Of a DNA stretch of 6,632 bases, positions 1 through 6,574 are shown piece by piece. The position numbers and the translations under genes are program-made. Every line of letters starts with the position of its first letter. Within the stretch, counting starts at the first letter, position 1. The notes under the pieces were generated by a model. The model did no database searches and had not been told where the DNA came from. It worked only from the letters and a program-made list of their open reading frames with translations. Source of the DNA: Planctomycetota bacterium (lineage in GTDB: Bacteria > Planctomycetota > Planctomycetia > Pirellulales > UBA1268); contig JAQBZA010000186.1 of NCBI GenBank assembly GCA_027622795.1, forward strand, positions 1 through 6,632, written 5' to 3'.

Positions 1-1
1 C

Positions 2-769
2 GTCAACTGGGTGTGGACGCACCACTTCGGACGCGGTCTTGTGGCGACCCCCGGTGATCTCGGCCTTCGCGGCGATCCACCGGCCAATCAGCAACTCCTC
101 GATGATCTCGCCCGCCGCTTTATGGACGAGGGCAAGTGGAGCCTCCGTTGGCTCCACCGGGAAATCATTCTCTCGCGGACGTGGCGGCAGTCCGCGGCAC
201 TGCGTTCTGATCTCACTGCACGAGACGCCGAGAATCTCTTGTGGGGGCGGGCTGAGCGTCGCCGGCTGTCGTGGGAAGGGTGGCGTGACAGCCTCTTGGT
301 GGCCGCTGGAACACTCGACCCAGAGAGGAATGGTGGCCCCGGGATCAACCCGCTCGACATCGCGGCCATGAACTCACGAACCGTTTATGCCCGGCTCGAC
401 CGCCAAGATGTTCCCGGGCTGCTCCGTACGTTTGACATCGCCAACCCGGACACTGCCGTCCACGTCCGCACGCGCACGACGGTCCCCCAGCAGGGCCTCG
501 CGGTGATGAACGCGCCGCTCGTTGTCGAGGCGGCAAAGCGGCTGGCGGTTCGCACCGCCACTGAGGTTGGTGACGAACCGGCCGACGATCCGCGCATCAC
601 TGCCCTGTGGCGTGACGCTCTCGCTCGCAACCCCTCTGATTCCGAACGCGCGCTGGCGCGCAGCTGGCTTATCGAGAGTCGCTCGCAGCCGCCCGCCAAG
701 GGCTTCGGGCCGTGGGAGCGGCTCGCCCAAGCCGTTCTCGGGACGGCAGAGTTTCAATGGATCGACTGA
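2..769 (+). CDS. DUF1553 (PSD1-type) planctomycete protein, C-terminal part, 5' end outside window
   Basis: This is the C-terminal 255 residues of a DUF1553 protein. The reading frame is open from base 2 to the TGA at 767-769 and enters from the left, so the GTG at 11 is an internal valine and not a start. Family signatures in order are VNWVWTHHFGRGLV followed by TPGDLGLRGDPP, then LLDDLARRF, SLRWLHREIILSRTWRQS, ENLLWGRAERRRLS, a region around RTVYARLDR, the VPQQGLAVMNAPLV block, and a closing WERLAQAVLGTAEFQWID. In planctomycetes these proteins usually carry DUF1549 and often a cytochrome-c-like PSCyt domain N-terminally; those parts would lie outside the window. The biochemical role is not established. 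They are secreted or cell-surface proteins often linked to polysaccharide or sulfated glycan utilisation. The DUF1501 gene 18 bp downstream is its customary partner and probably shares its transcript. The family call is firm; any function is inference. Confidence 0.93.
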   Translation, partial: VNWVWTHHFGRGLVATPGDLGLRGDPPANQQLLDDLARRFMDEGKWSLRWLHREIILSRTWRQSAALRSDLTARDAENLLWGRAERRRLSWEGWRDSLLVAAGTLDPERNGGPGINPLDIAAMNSRTVYARLDRQDVPGLLRTFDIANPDTAVHVRTRTTVPQQGLAVMNAPLVVEAAKRLAVRTATEVGDEPADDPRITALWRDALARNPSDSERALARSWLIESRSQPPAKGFGPWERLAQAVLGTAEFQWID

Positions 770-787
770 CGCTGCAACCATCAAGAC

Positions 788-2233
788 ATGAGCACCATGG
801 ACCACGCCCGACTTCCTTTCTCCCGTCGTGACCTGCTCGCCCGCTCCGGCCTTGGCATCGGTTGGCTTGCCGCGGGTGGCATGCTCGATGCCGAGGCCAG
901 GTCCGAAGCGTCCCTCGGAAGGAGCCCGGTGGTCCATTCCACACTTGCTCCCCGTCCCCCACACTTCGCGGCCAAGGCACGGGCGGTAATCCACATCTTC
1001 GCAAACGGCGGGCCAAGCCATCTCGACACGTTCGACCCCAAGCCCAAACTCACCGAGTATGCCGGCCGGGAGATTCCCGGGGCCTTGAAGACCGAACGAC
1101 GCACAGGCGCCGCTTTCCCCTCGCCGTTTCCCTTCAGGCGGCATGGTGAATCTGGACTGGAGGTGAGCGATCTCTTTCCCTCGGTGGCCCGCCACGTCGA
1201 CCGCATGCTCGTCGTACGGTCGATGCACGCCGACGTGCCCAACCATGAGCCATCACTCATGCTGATGAACTGTGGCGACGCGCGGCTCGTGCGGCCGGCA
1301 GCCGGCGCCTGGGTGACCTATGGCCTCGGCACCGAAAACCAGAACTTGCCGGGCTTTGTCGCGATGTGTCCCGGTGGCTATCCCATCAAGGGTACTGAAA
1401 ACTGGCGCAGCGCATTTCTTCCGGGCGTCTTCCAAGGCACCTACGTCGATACCAGGAAAAAAAAAGTCGAAGACCTCGTGGAGTATGTTCGGCATCCGCT
1501 CCTGGCAGCCGACATGCAGCGTCGGCAGGTCGATCTGACGGCCGCTCTCGACCGACAACACCTTGCCTCACGACAGCACGATCCGTCACTCGAGGCTCGG
1601 CTGGCCTCCATGGAGCTTGCCTGGCGAATGCAATTTGAGGCTAACGAAGCCTTCGATGTATCCCGAGAGCCCAAGCATGTGCTCGACCGTTATGGCGACA
1701 CCCCTCAGGGCCGGCAGTTACTCATCGCTCGGCGTCTCGTCGAGAGAGGTGTACGGTACGTGCAAGTCTGGCATGGTGAGGGACAGCCGTGGGACAGCCA
1801 CTCCGACATCGAGAAGAATCACCGCCGTCTCGCAGGCGAGAGCGACCAGCCGATCGGCGCCCTTCTCGATGACCTCGTCGGCCTTGGCCTCCTCGACGAG
1901 ACGCTCGTGCTCTGGGGAGGCGAATTCGGTCGCACACCCACCGTGGAACTCCCCAACGATGCCGGCGTGAAGTCACCCACGGGTCGCGACCACAACCATC
2001 ATGGCTTCACGGTCTGGCTCGCCGGGGGCGGCGTGAAGGGGGGCACGGCCTACGGGGCGACTGATGAATTTGGATTCAAGGCAGCGGAAAACCCGGTCCA
2101 CGTCCATGACCTGCAGGCCACAATGCTCCATCTCCTCGGCCTCGACCACACGCGGCTCACCTACCGCCACAGCGGCCGCGACTTCCGCCTCACCGATGTC
2201 CACGGCAAGGTCATCACCGACTGGATTGCCTGA
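788..2233 (+). CDS. DUF1501 family protein with Tat signal (alkaline phosphatase/sulfatase-like fold)
   Basis: The product is a 481-residue DUF1501 protein, full length for the family. A twin-arginine signal is visible at residues 12-31: SRRDLL (R13, R14) followed by the hydrophobic stretch GLGIGWLAAGG. Export through Tat in folded form is therefore likely. Family blocks are FANGGPSHLDTFDPKP (71-86), SMHADVPNHEPSLMLMNCGD (145-164), GAWVTYGLGTENQNLPGF (173-190), VRYVQVWHGEG then WDSHSD (322-340), LWGGEFGRTP (375-384), and the C-terminal run from GRDHNHHGF (399-407) through VHVHDLQATMLHLLGLDH (437-454) to HSGRDFRLTDVHG (461-473). The conserved His and Asp residues resemble the metal-site pattern of the alkaline phosphatase superfamily, but no substrate is known. 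The ATG at 788 is used because it keeps the Tat motif near the N-terminus; an in-frame ATG at 797 is a close alternative. No strong Shine-Dalgarno sequence is seen, so coupling to the upstream DUF1553 gene is plausible. A run of nine A lies at 1457-1465. Confidence 0.95.
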   Translation: MSTMDHARLPFSRRDLLARSGLGIGWLAAGGMLDAEARSEASLGRSPVVHSTLAPRPPHFAAKARAVIHIFANGGPSHLDTFDPKPKLTEYAGREIPGALKTERRTGAAFPSPFPFRRHGESGLEVSDLFPSVARHVDRMLVVRSMHADVPNHEPSLMLMNCGDARLVRPAAGAWVTYGLGTENQNLPGFVAMCPGGYPIKGTENWRSAFLPGVFQGTYVDTRKKKVEDLVEYVRHPLLAADMQRRQVDLTAALDRQHLASRQHDPSLEARLASMELAWRMQFEANEAFDVSREPKHVLDRYGDTPQGRQLLIARRLVERGVRYVQVWHGEGQPWDSHSDIEKNHRRLAGESDQPIGALLDDLVGLGLLDETLVLWGGEFGRTPTVELPNDAGVKSPTGRDHNHHGFTVWLAGGGVKGGTAYGATDEFGFKAAENPVHVHDLQATMLHLLGLDHTRLTYRHSGRDFRLTDVHGKVITDWIA

Positions 2234-2293
2234 CTCCCTTCTGTCTGGATCGATGTCATCCACCGTGTGAAACCACTCAGACGCGGCCGACTG

Positions 2294-3328
2294 CTATTTG
2301 ACCGTAAGGTCACCGCCGGCTCGCGTGCCCAAGGCTCGCCAGGCGGCCGGATCGATTCCGTCGGCCACGGTGCGGACCGATCCATCCATCATCACGGCGT
2401 TCACCAATCCATTGTGGTAACTCCGCGAGGTGATCGACGCAAACGTTTTCGCCGTCGCGTCTGTCCCCTCCTGCCGTGAGTTGTAGTCGAAGTCGTAGTC
2501 ACGGCTGCCGTCGTTGTAGGGCACGACGGTGTTGGGGCGAAACGTCGTCGTAAACCCTGAGTGATGCACGCGGCCGTCGGGCCACTCGGTGTGACCGGTG
2601 TTGTCGTTCGTCGTTGGGCCCAGCTTGGCCTGGCCGCCGCTGGCAAACGCCGCCACGTCGCCGGGACCCGCTGGTGGTGTGGCCGCCGGCTCGCTCGTAT
2701 TGCGGACGTACGGTGTGAACGCCTTCACCTCGCTCACGCAGAGTGTCTTCGAGAGGCCGTCGGTAAACACTCGGTCCTTGAACTTCGAGTTGGGATGGAA
2801 CGCACCGTCCCCCCCCTGCCCGGTCGCCGGGTCGTAGATGAACCAGGTACCAAAGCTGAAAGCGTAGTTCAGCGGGTACACATAGTTCGCACCGTTCTTC
2901 GTGCGAAAAAAGTTGTTTCTCTCACTGGGGCAGATGAGGGGCCCGATCTTCGTTGACGCCACAACCGGCCCATTCGTGCCCTGATCCCACCCCTGCTCCA
3001 GGTCGACCTGCGCCGCCACTGCGGCCTCTTCGAAGTACGGAAGCACGCGACCATGAACGCCCCACGAGCCGTTGTTGCCGCTGAATGTTGTGCCTGGCGT
3101 GTGAATCATGCTGGGCGGAAAATGCCCACGGGCCGAAGCGTAGTTGTGGACAGCCAGCACGAGCTGCCGGACATTGCTCGAACAGGCCAGCCGCCGCGCC
3201 GCTTCCCGTGCCGACTGCACGGCCGGCAGCAGCAATCCGATCAGCACGCCGATGATCGCGATCACGACCAAAAGTTCGACCAGCGTAAATCCGCTGGCTG
3301 AGGAACGACGACGATTGACGGGAATCAT
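2294..3328 (-). CDS. DUF1559 type II pseudopilin-like protein (H-X9-DG)
   Basis: The product is a 344-residue member of the large planctomycete DUF1559 group. A type IV prepilin signal sits at residues 10-36: a basic leader (NRRR) and then SASG/FTLVE, with predicted prepilin peptidase cleavage after G13, mature F14 and the conserved E18 at mature position 5. A hydrophobic helix (VVIAIIGVLIGLLLPAV) follows and then AREAARR. The globular part has family blocks such as QLVLAVHNYAS (55-65), LPYFE (96-100), LICPSE (131-136), TDGLSKTL (189-196) and HTEWPDGRVHHSGF (246-259). It ends with HNGLVNAVMMDG, the H-X9-DG motif (H305, D315, G316), and a short tail. The ATG at 3326-3328 is chosen because it gives a normal short leader. 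The frame stays open back to 3505, but that extension would place 59 atypical residues before the prepilin signal. The role is presumably assembly into, or secretion via, a type II/IV pilus-like envelope machine. Upstream sites suggest sigma-54 control. Confidence 0.95.
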   Translation of the reverse strand: MIPVNRRRSSASGFTLVELLVVIAIIGVLIGLLLPAVQSAREAARRLACSSNVRQLVLAVHNYASARGHFPPSMIHTPGTTFSGNNGSWGVHGRVLPYFEEAAVAAQVDLEQGWDQGTNGPVVASTKIGPLICPSERNNFFRTKNGANYVYPLNYAFSFGTWFIYDPATGQGGDGAFHPNSKFKDRVFTDGLSKTLCVSEVKAFTPYVRNTSEPAATPPAGPGDVAAFASGGQAKLGPTTNDNTGHTEWPDGRVHHSGFTTTFRPNTVVPYNDGSRDYDFDYNSRQEGTDATAKTFASITSRSYHNGLVNAVMMDGSVRTVADGIDPAAWRALGTRAGGDLTVK

Positions 3329-3339
3329 TCGTTGCAAAA

Positions 3340-3343
3340 CTCC
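3340..3343 (-). promoter_or_regulatory. Shine-Dalgarno (GGAG) for the pseudopilin gene
   Basis: On the minus strand GGAG ends 11 nt before the ATG at 3328, a slightly long but acceptable spacing. It supports this start over the upstream in-frame starts, which would extend the protein into non-family sequence. Confidence 0.55.
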
Positions 3344-3378
3344 GCAGGTGTCGGGGGATAAACTCCGATTCCCCTCAA

Positions 3379-3394
3379 CGCAACTTCCATACCA
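3379..3394 (-). promoter_or_regulatory. Candidate sigma-54 (-24/-12) promoter of the pseudopilin gene
   Basis: The minus strand reads TGGTATGGAAGTTGCG. Against the known consensus TGGCACG-N4-TTGCW, 9 of the 12 specified positions match, including the near-invariant GG (-24) and GC (-12) with exactly 10 bp between them. This predicts a start of transcription near 3368, a leader of about 40 nt, and room for the GGAG at 3340-3343. The adjacent response regulator belongs to the sigma-54 activator class, which raises the prior for a promoter of this type here. It remains a motif match in GC-rich DNA without experimental support. Confidence 0.55.
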
Positions 3395-3505
3395 TCCACC
3401 AGGAAGCCCCAGGGCGGCAGCCCGGCGAACTGCAGCGACGTCGACTCGTAGATCCATCACGCCGGCTTCCCGGGAAAAGCACGCACCTACTGCCTGGAGA
3501 ATCAC

Positions 3506-3521
3506 TCACCAGCGCTGGTGA
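3506..3521. promoter_or_regulatory. Perfect 16-bp palindrome, candidate enhancer (UAS) for the adjacent sigma-54 activator
   Basis: TCACCAGCGCTGGTGA is an uninterrupted perfect palindrome located 27 bp beyond the stop of the response regulator gene and about 138-153 bp upstream of the predicted pseudopilin transcription start. Fis-type HTH dimers of NtrC-family regulators bind inverted repeats of about this length, usually 80-200 bp upstream of the promoter. The alternative is a small transcription terminator for the kinase-regulator operon: six pairs could form around a GCGC loop. However, no T-run follows on either strand, so the operator reading is preferred. Confidence 0.5.
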
Positions 3522-3548
3522 ATAATCCACCGGCTCAGCCGCGGCACA

Positions 3549-4931
3549 TCATCGATCCAGCTTCGATCGCAACGTCGCCCGATCGAGCCCGAGCGTCCGG
3601 GCCGCGGCCGACCGATTGCCGCCCGTCTTCGCCAACGCCTCATCGAGCAGATGTGATTCGACAAGCTGAATGAGCCGCTCATAGAGCTTGGCATCACCGT
3701 CATCTTGCCAGTGGAGGCCGACCCACGCCCGCACCGCTGCGGCAAGCGGCTCCTCGCCAGGCAAACCTTCCCCCACGCTTGCGGCCACCGCGTCGTGAGC
3801 CCGCGGCGGAAGGTGCTCGGCGTCAAGCGTGCCGCCGCGGGCCACCACGGCCGCATATTCCACGGCATGCCGCAATTCCCGCACGTTGCCCGGCCACGGC
3901 CGTGATCGGACCGCCGCCAGAAATTCCGCCGCGACAGCCGGCAGCGGCTCCCCACGACGCTGCAGAAAAGCCTCAACGAGAAGCGGAATGTCTTCGGGCC
4001 TTTCCGCGAGTATCGGCATCGTGATCGGAAACACGCGGAGCCGATGATGCAGGTCGGCCCGAAACGTCCCGGCAGCCGTGGCTGCGGAGAGGTTGGCATT
4101 CGTGGCCGCGATCACCCGCACGTCCACGCTCCGCGTCACAGTCGCTCCCACCGGCGTGATCTCACAATTTTCAAGCACCCGCAGCAGCTTCGCCTGCACA
4201 TCGAGCGGCGCGTCGCCCACCTCATCGAGAAAGATCGTGCCACCGTCGGCCTCGGCAAAGAGGCCGGAGCGATCGGTGAACGCGCCTGTAAAGGCACCAC
4301 GCACATGCCCAAACAGTTCGCTCTCGACCACGCTCGGGGCAAGGGCGGCGAGGCTCGTCACGACAAGCGGCTTCTCCCGCCGACTGCTGTAAGCATGAAT
4401 CGCACGAGCGGCGAGTTCCTTGCCCGTGCCGGTCGCTCCGGTGATCAACACGGGCAGGTCGGTCGGTGCGACCAGCGCGATCTGCTTGAACACCGTCTGC
4501 ATCGGCGGCGAACTGCCGACCAGCTGCACCGGAGTGGGATGCCGGCCGGCGTTCCTTTCGCCCCGCCGCGGCCGCTCGGCCAACGCCCGCGCCGCCACCT
4601 GCGACACCCGTTCGAGATCGAAGGGCTTAACGAGATAGTCATAGGCTCCTGCCTCGACGGCCCGCACGGCGGTGTCGAGATCACCGAAGGCCGTCATGAC
4701 GATGATCGGCGACTCTGGCGCGATGGCGCGAAACTCCGGGAGCGCCGCGATGCCATCGCCTCCCGGCAGCCGCACATCGAGGAGGATCGCCTCGGGCGAC
4801 TGTCGGCCGCACGTTTCGAGGCCCACCTCCACGCTCGCCGCCACTTCCACGGCATGCCCTTCATCGGTGAGCACCTCGCGGAGGCTCCAGCCGATGGCCG
4901 GCTCGTCGTCCACAATAAGAATCCGGCTCAT
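3549..4931 (-). CDS. NtrC-family sigma-54-dependent response regulator
   Basis: The product is a 460-residue, three-domain response regulator acting as a transcriptional activator of sigma-54 RNA polymerase. The receiver domain (about 1-115) has the acidic pair D8/D9, phospho-acceptor D52 (LLDVRLPGGDG), T80 and K102 (YLVKPF). The AAA+ domain (about 137-365) has Walker A GATGTGKE (165-172), ESELFGH (203-209), the sigma-54-contacting GAFTGA loop (212-217), Walker B GTIFLDE (231-237), VRVIAATNANL (271-281), an arginine-finger region FRADLHHRLR (290-299) and sensor II WPGNVREL (346-353). A Fis-type helix-turn-helix closes the protein (about 427-459, with GGNRSAAARTLGLDRATLR). Two departures from the usual AAA+ sequence are A166 where Glu is common in Walker A, and TSLAALAPS where NCAALPE is common; neither removes a catalytic residue. 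The start ATG overlaps the kinase stop by 4 bp, so translation is likely coupled. Its target is plausibly the pseudopilin gene downstream. Confidence 0.96.
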   Translation of the reverse strand: MSRILIVDDEPAIGWSLREVLTDEGHAVEVAASVEVGLETCGRQSPEAILLDVRLPGGDGIAALPEFRAIAPESPIIVMTAFGDLDTAVRAVEAGAYDYLVKPFDLERVSQVAARALAERPRRGERNAGRHPTPVQLVGSSPPMQTVFKQIALVAPTDLPVLITGATGTGKELAARAIHAYSSRREKPLVVTSLAALAPSVVESELFGHVRGAFTGAFTDRSGLFAEADGGTIFLDEVGDAPLDVQAKLLRVLENCEITPVGATVTRSVDVRVIAATNANLSAATAAGTFRADLHHRLRVFPITMPILAERPEDIPLLVEAFLQRRGEPLPAVAAEFLAAVRSRPWPGNVRELRHAVEYAAVVARGGTLDAEHLPPRAHDAVAASVGEGLPGEEPLAAAVRAWVGLHWQDDGDAKLYERLIQLVESHLLDEALAKTGGNRSAAARTLGLDRATLRSKLDR

Positions 4932-6328
4932 GCGGTGGCCTGCCGAGTGTGAGAAGACGCTGCGGCGCTGCCCGCCGGAATCGTGATGACAAACCGCGTG
5001 CTATCGCCGTGCCGACTCCATTCAAGCCTCCCGCCATGGGATTCCGCAACCGTGCGGGCCACGGAAAGGCCGAGACCGATCCCCTCCGGCTTGCTGGTCA
5101 CAAAAGGCTCGTGCATCGCATCACGTATCGCAGCCACAGGCCCCGGGCCAGTGTCATCAACGCCGATCTGGATACCGTGCGCATCCTCCGCGGCCCAGAG
5201 GTAGACACTGCCGGCCACGCCCGCCGCATCGATGCCGTTGAGCGCGAGGTTGACCAGCGCCGATCGCAGCGGCTCGCGGCGGCCGGTGACGATGAGATCC
5301 CGCTCGGCCTGATGGCTGATCCGCGTGCCAGCATGGCCGCAACGCGGCCCGACCAGATCACAAACCTCCTGCAGGAGGCTAGTGGCGGAAAATGACGTCG
5401 CGGCCACCTCCTCGGGCCGGCCGAGCATGAGCAAGCCCCGCACCTCCTCCTCGAGCACATCGAGCTGGCGGATGACGACGTCGAGGCTCGCGTCTTCTGG
5501 TCCCGATGCCACAGCGGCATGGCACCGCCGTCGGTGGAGATCGACCGCAAGCCGAGCGCCCGTCACCGCGTTGCGGACCTCATGGGCGAAGCCGGCCGCC
5601 ATCTGCCCGAGGAGTCGCTGCCGCTCGCCGGCGACGAGTGATTCGCGTTGGCCAGCGAGCGTCTGGCTCATCCGATTGACTCCGGCCACGAGCCGATTGA
5701 TCTCGTCGGGCTCATGACGAGGAGGCTGCTCCGGCAGCACACTGCCAAAGTCACCATCCGCGATCCTCGCTACCTGGCGGTCGATATCCCCCAGCTGCCT
5801 GGCGATTCTGCTCGTCATCCGCAGGCCGAGCGGCACGAGCACGGCGAGCGTACCGGCTGCAACGGCAAGAATCGGCCACACACGATTCCACGTCGCTCGC
5901 GCCAGGCTCTCCCGCGGCGACAGCACGAGCACTGTCTCCGGCCGCACGCCCGCTGCGCGCACGCTGCCGACGCGGTAGGAGATTTCATCGAGCGCGACCG
6001 AACCTGTGGCCAACCCCTGCGCGAGCAGCGGTGCCTGAGCGGAATCGACCGGCAGCGTGGCCAAGCCCGGCGTTTCGCTGGCGATATCCCAGACGACATA
6101 GTGATCGCCGGTGAGCCGGTGCAACGCCGCCAAAATCGGAACCGACACGGCCACCCGTGACTGAGCGAGCGTGTCAGCCACCTGCTCCCGCCGCTGCCGT
6201 GCAGCCAGCGACTCCTGCCGGATTTCCCACCAGGCAGTGAAACCAACATTCGCCGCCACCGCCGCCAAGACAAGAACCACAACCGGCGCAACCAGCCGGC
6301 CGGCAAGGGAAGATGAGGAGGGGAGCAT
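4928..6328 (-). CDS. Membrane-bound sensor histidine kinase (HAMP, HisKA, HATPase_c), partner of the downstream regulator
   Basis: The product is a 466-residue orthodox sensor kinase. Membrane segment 1 spans about residues 11-31 and segment 2 about 150-169. Between them lies an extracytoplasmic sensor of roughly 115 residues that I cannot assign to a named fold; a small Cache- or PAS-like domain is possible. A HAMP-like linker follows (about 170-225, with IARQLGDIDRQVARIADGDFG). The dimerisation helix carries the phospho-accepting H249 in FAHEVRNAVTG. The usual proline after Asn in the H box is alanine (A254). ATP-binding motifs are complete: N box LVNLALNGIDAAG (358-370, N364), G1 DDTGPGP (391-397), F-box region HEPFVTSK (406-413) and G2 GIGLGLS (416-422). 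The ATG at 6328 gives a short cytoplasmic leader before membrane segment 1, though no clear Shine-Dalgarno precedes it. The gene is first in a two-gene operon, and its ATGA overlap with the regulator marks them as cognate partners. Confidence 0.95.
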   Translation of the reverse strand: MLPSSSSLAGRLVAPVVVLVLAAVAANVGFTAWWEIRQESLAARQRREQVADTLAQSRVAVSVPILAALHRLTGDHYVVWDIASETPGLATLPVDSAQAPLLAQGLATGSVALDEISYRVGSVRAAGVRPETVLVLSPRESLARATWNRVWPILAVAAGTLAVLVPLGLRMTSRIARQLGDIDRQVARIADGDFGSVLPEQPPRHEPDEINRLVAGVNRMSQTLAGQRESLVAGERQRLLGQMAAGFAHEVRNAVTGARLAVDLHRRRCHAAVASGPEDASLDVVIRQLDVLEEEVRGLLMLGRPEEVAATSFSATSLLQEVCDLVGPRCGHAGTRISHQAERDLIVTGRREPLRSALVNLALNGIDAAGVAGSVYLWAAEDAHGIQIGVDDTGPGPVAAIRDAMHEPFVTSKPEGIGLGLSVARTVAESHGGRLEWSRHGDSTRFVITIPAGSAAASSHTRQATA

Positions 6329-6397
6329 GCCAAAAAGACTACCGTGGCATGTCTCCGGCGACAGGCCGTGCCCAGGGAACAGGCTGCGCTTGTCATC

Positions 6398-6441
6398 CTC
6401 TGCTCCGCCCCTCTGCTACCTGTCCTGCTCTGCTCTCTGCT
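6398..6441. repeat. Four copies of CTCTGCT (AGCAGAG on the kinase strand)
   Basis: Exact CTCTGCT heptamers start at 6398, 6411, 6428 and 6435, that is 13, 17 and 7 bp apart, about 70-115 bp upstream of the kinase ATG. This could be a binding-site cluster or simply slippage-derived low-complexity sequence. Confidence 0.4.
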
Positions 6442-6500
6442 GCCGCCCTGGAACTCTGGGCTACTGCCGCGAGGGGCTGCCCGCGCCACGGAGCCGGCGT

Positions 6501-6542
6501 AGGAAACCGAGCGGAGCCAGGATGGCGAAAGCGAGGTTTCCT
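6501..6542 (+). repeat. Inverted repeat AGGAAACC/GGTTTCCT forming a multi-part helix
   Basis: AGGAAACC at 6501-6508 pairs perfectly with GGTTTCCT at 6535-6542. Going inward, GA (6509-6510) faces GA (6533-6534), a tandem G/A mismatch arrangement. GC (6511-6512) then pairs with GC (6531-6532), and a small hairpin GCCA-GGA-TGGC sits at 6516-6526. The G/A mismatches would be stabilising only if the plus strand is the RNA. It may be a structured RNA segment or a dispersed repeat; there is no evidence of transcription. Confidence 0.45.
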
Positions 6543-6550
6543 CCGAGTGA

Positions 6551-6574
6551 GCGAAGGGCAGGGATGCCCTTCGC
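6551..6574 (+). repeat. Perfect 10-bp stem with GGGA loop
   Basis: GCGAAGGGCA (6551-6560) and TGCCCTTCGC (6565-6574) are exact reverse complements around the tetraloop GGGA, which fits the GNRA class when read on the plus strand. No T-run follows on either strand, so this is not a standard intrinsic terminator. It lies 8 bp from the neighbouring inverted repeat, and both probably belong to one element that continues past the window edge. Confidence 0.5.

Noticed and set aside
374..1246. 290-codon open frame antisense to the DUF1553 and DUF1501 genes
   Set aside because: It spans two well-supported genes on the other strand, its translation shows no recognisable domain, and long antisense frames are expected in GC-rich codon usage.
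2234..2293. Bidirectional terminator between the convergent DUF1501 and pseudopilin genes
   Set aside because: Only a weak four-pair hairpin (GGAT/ATCC) is visible and there is no T-run, so no terminator can be supported.
3329..3505. N-terminal extension of the pseudopilin to an upstream ATG at 3505
   Set aside because: It would put 59 non-family residues ahead of a normal prepilin leader. A GGAG precedes the ATG at 3328, and the candidate promoter lies inside this stretch.
4044..4952. 302-codon plus-strand open frame opposite the response regulator
   Set aside because: The composition is rich in Arg, His and Gly as expected from mirrored GC-rich codons, and the opposite strand encodes a full set of receiver and AAA+ motifs.
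6356..6373. GGGCACG on the minus strand upstream of the kinase as a sigma-54 promoter
   Set aside because: The downstream GC is at 11-bp rather than 10-bp spacing, and the -12 half is otherwise poor.
6551..6574. Intrinsic terminator
   Set aside because: The stem is strong, but neither strand has a following T-tract, and no gene on either strand is seen ending just before it.
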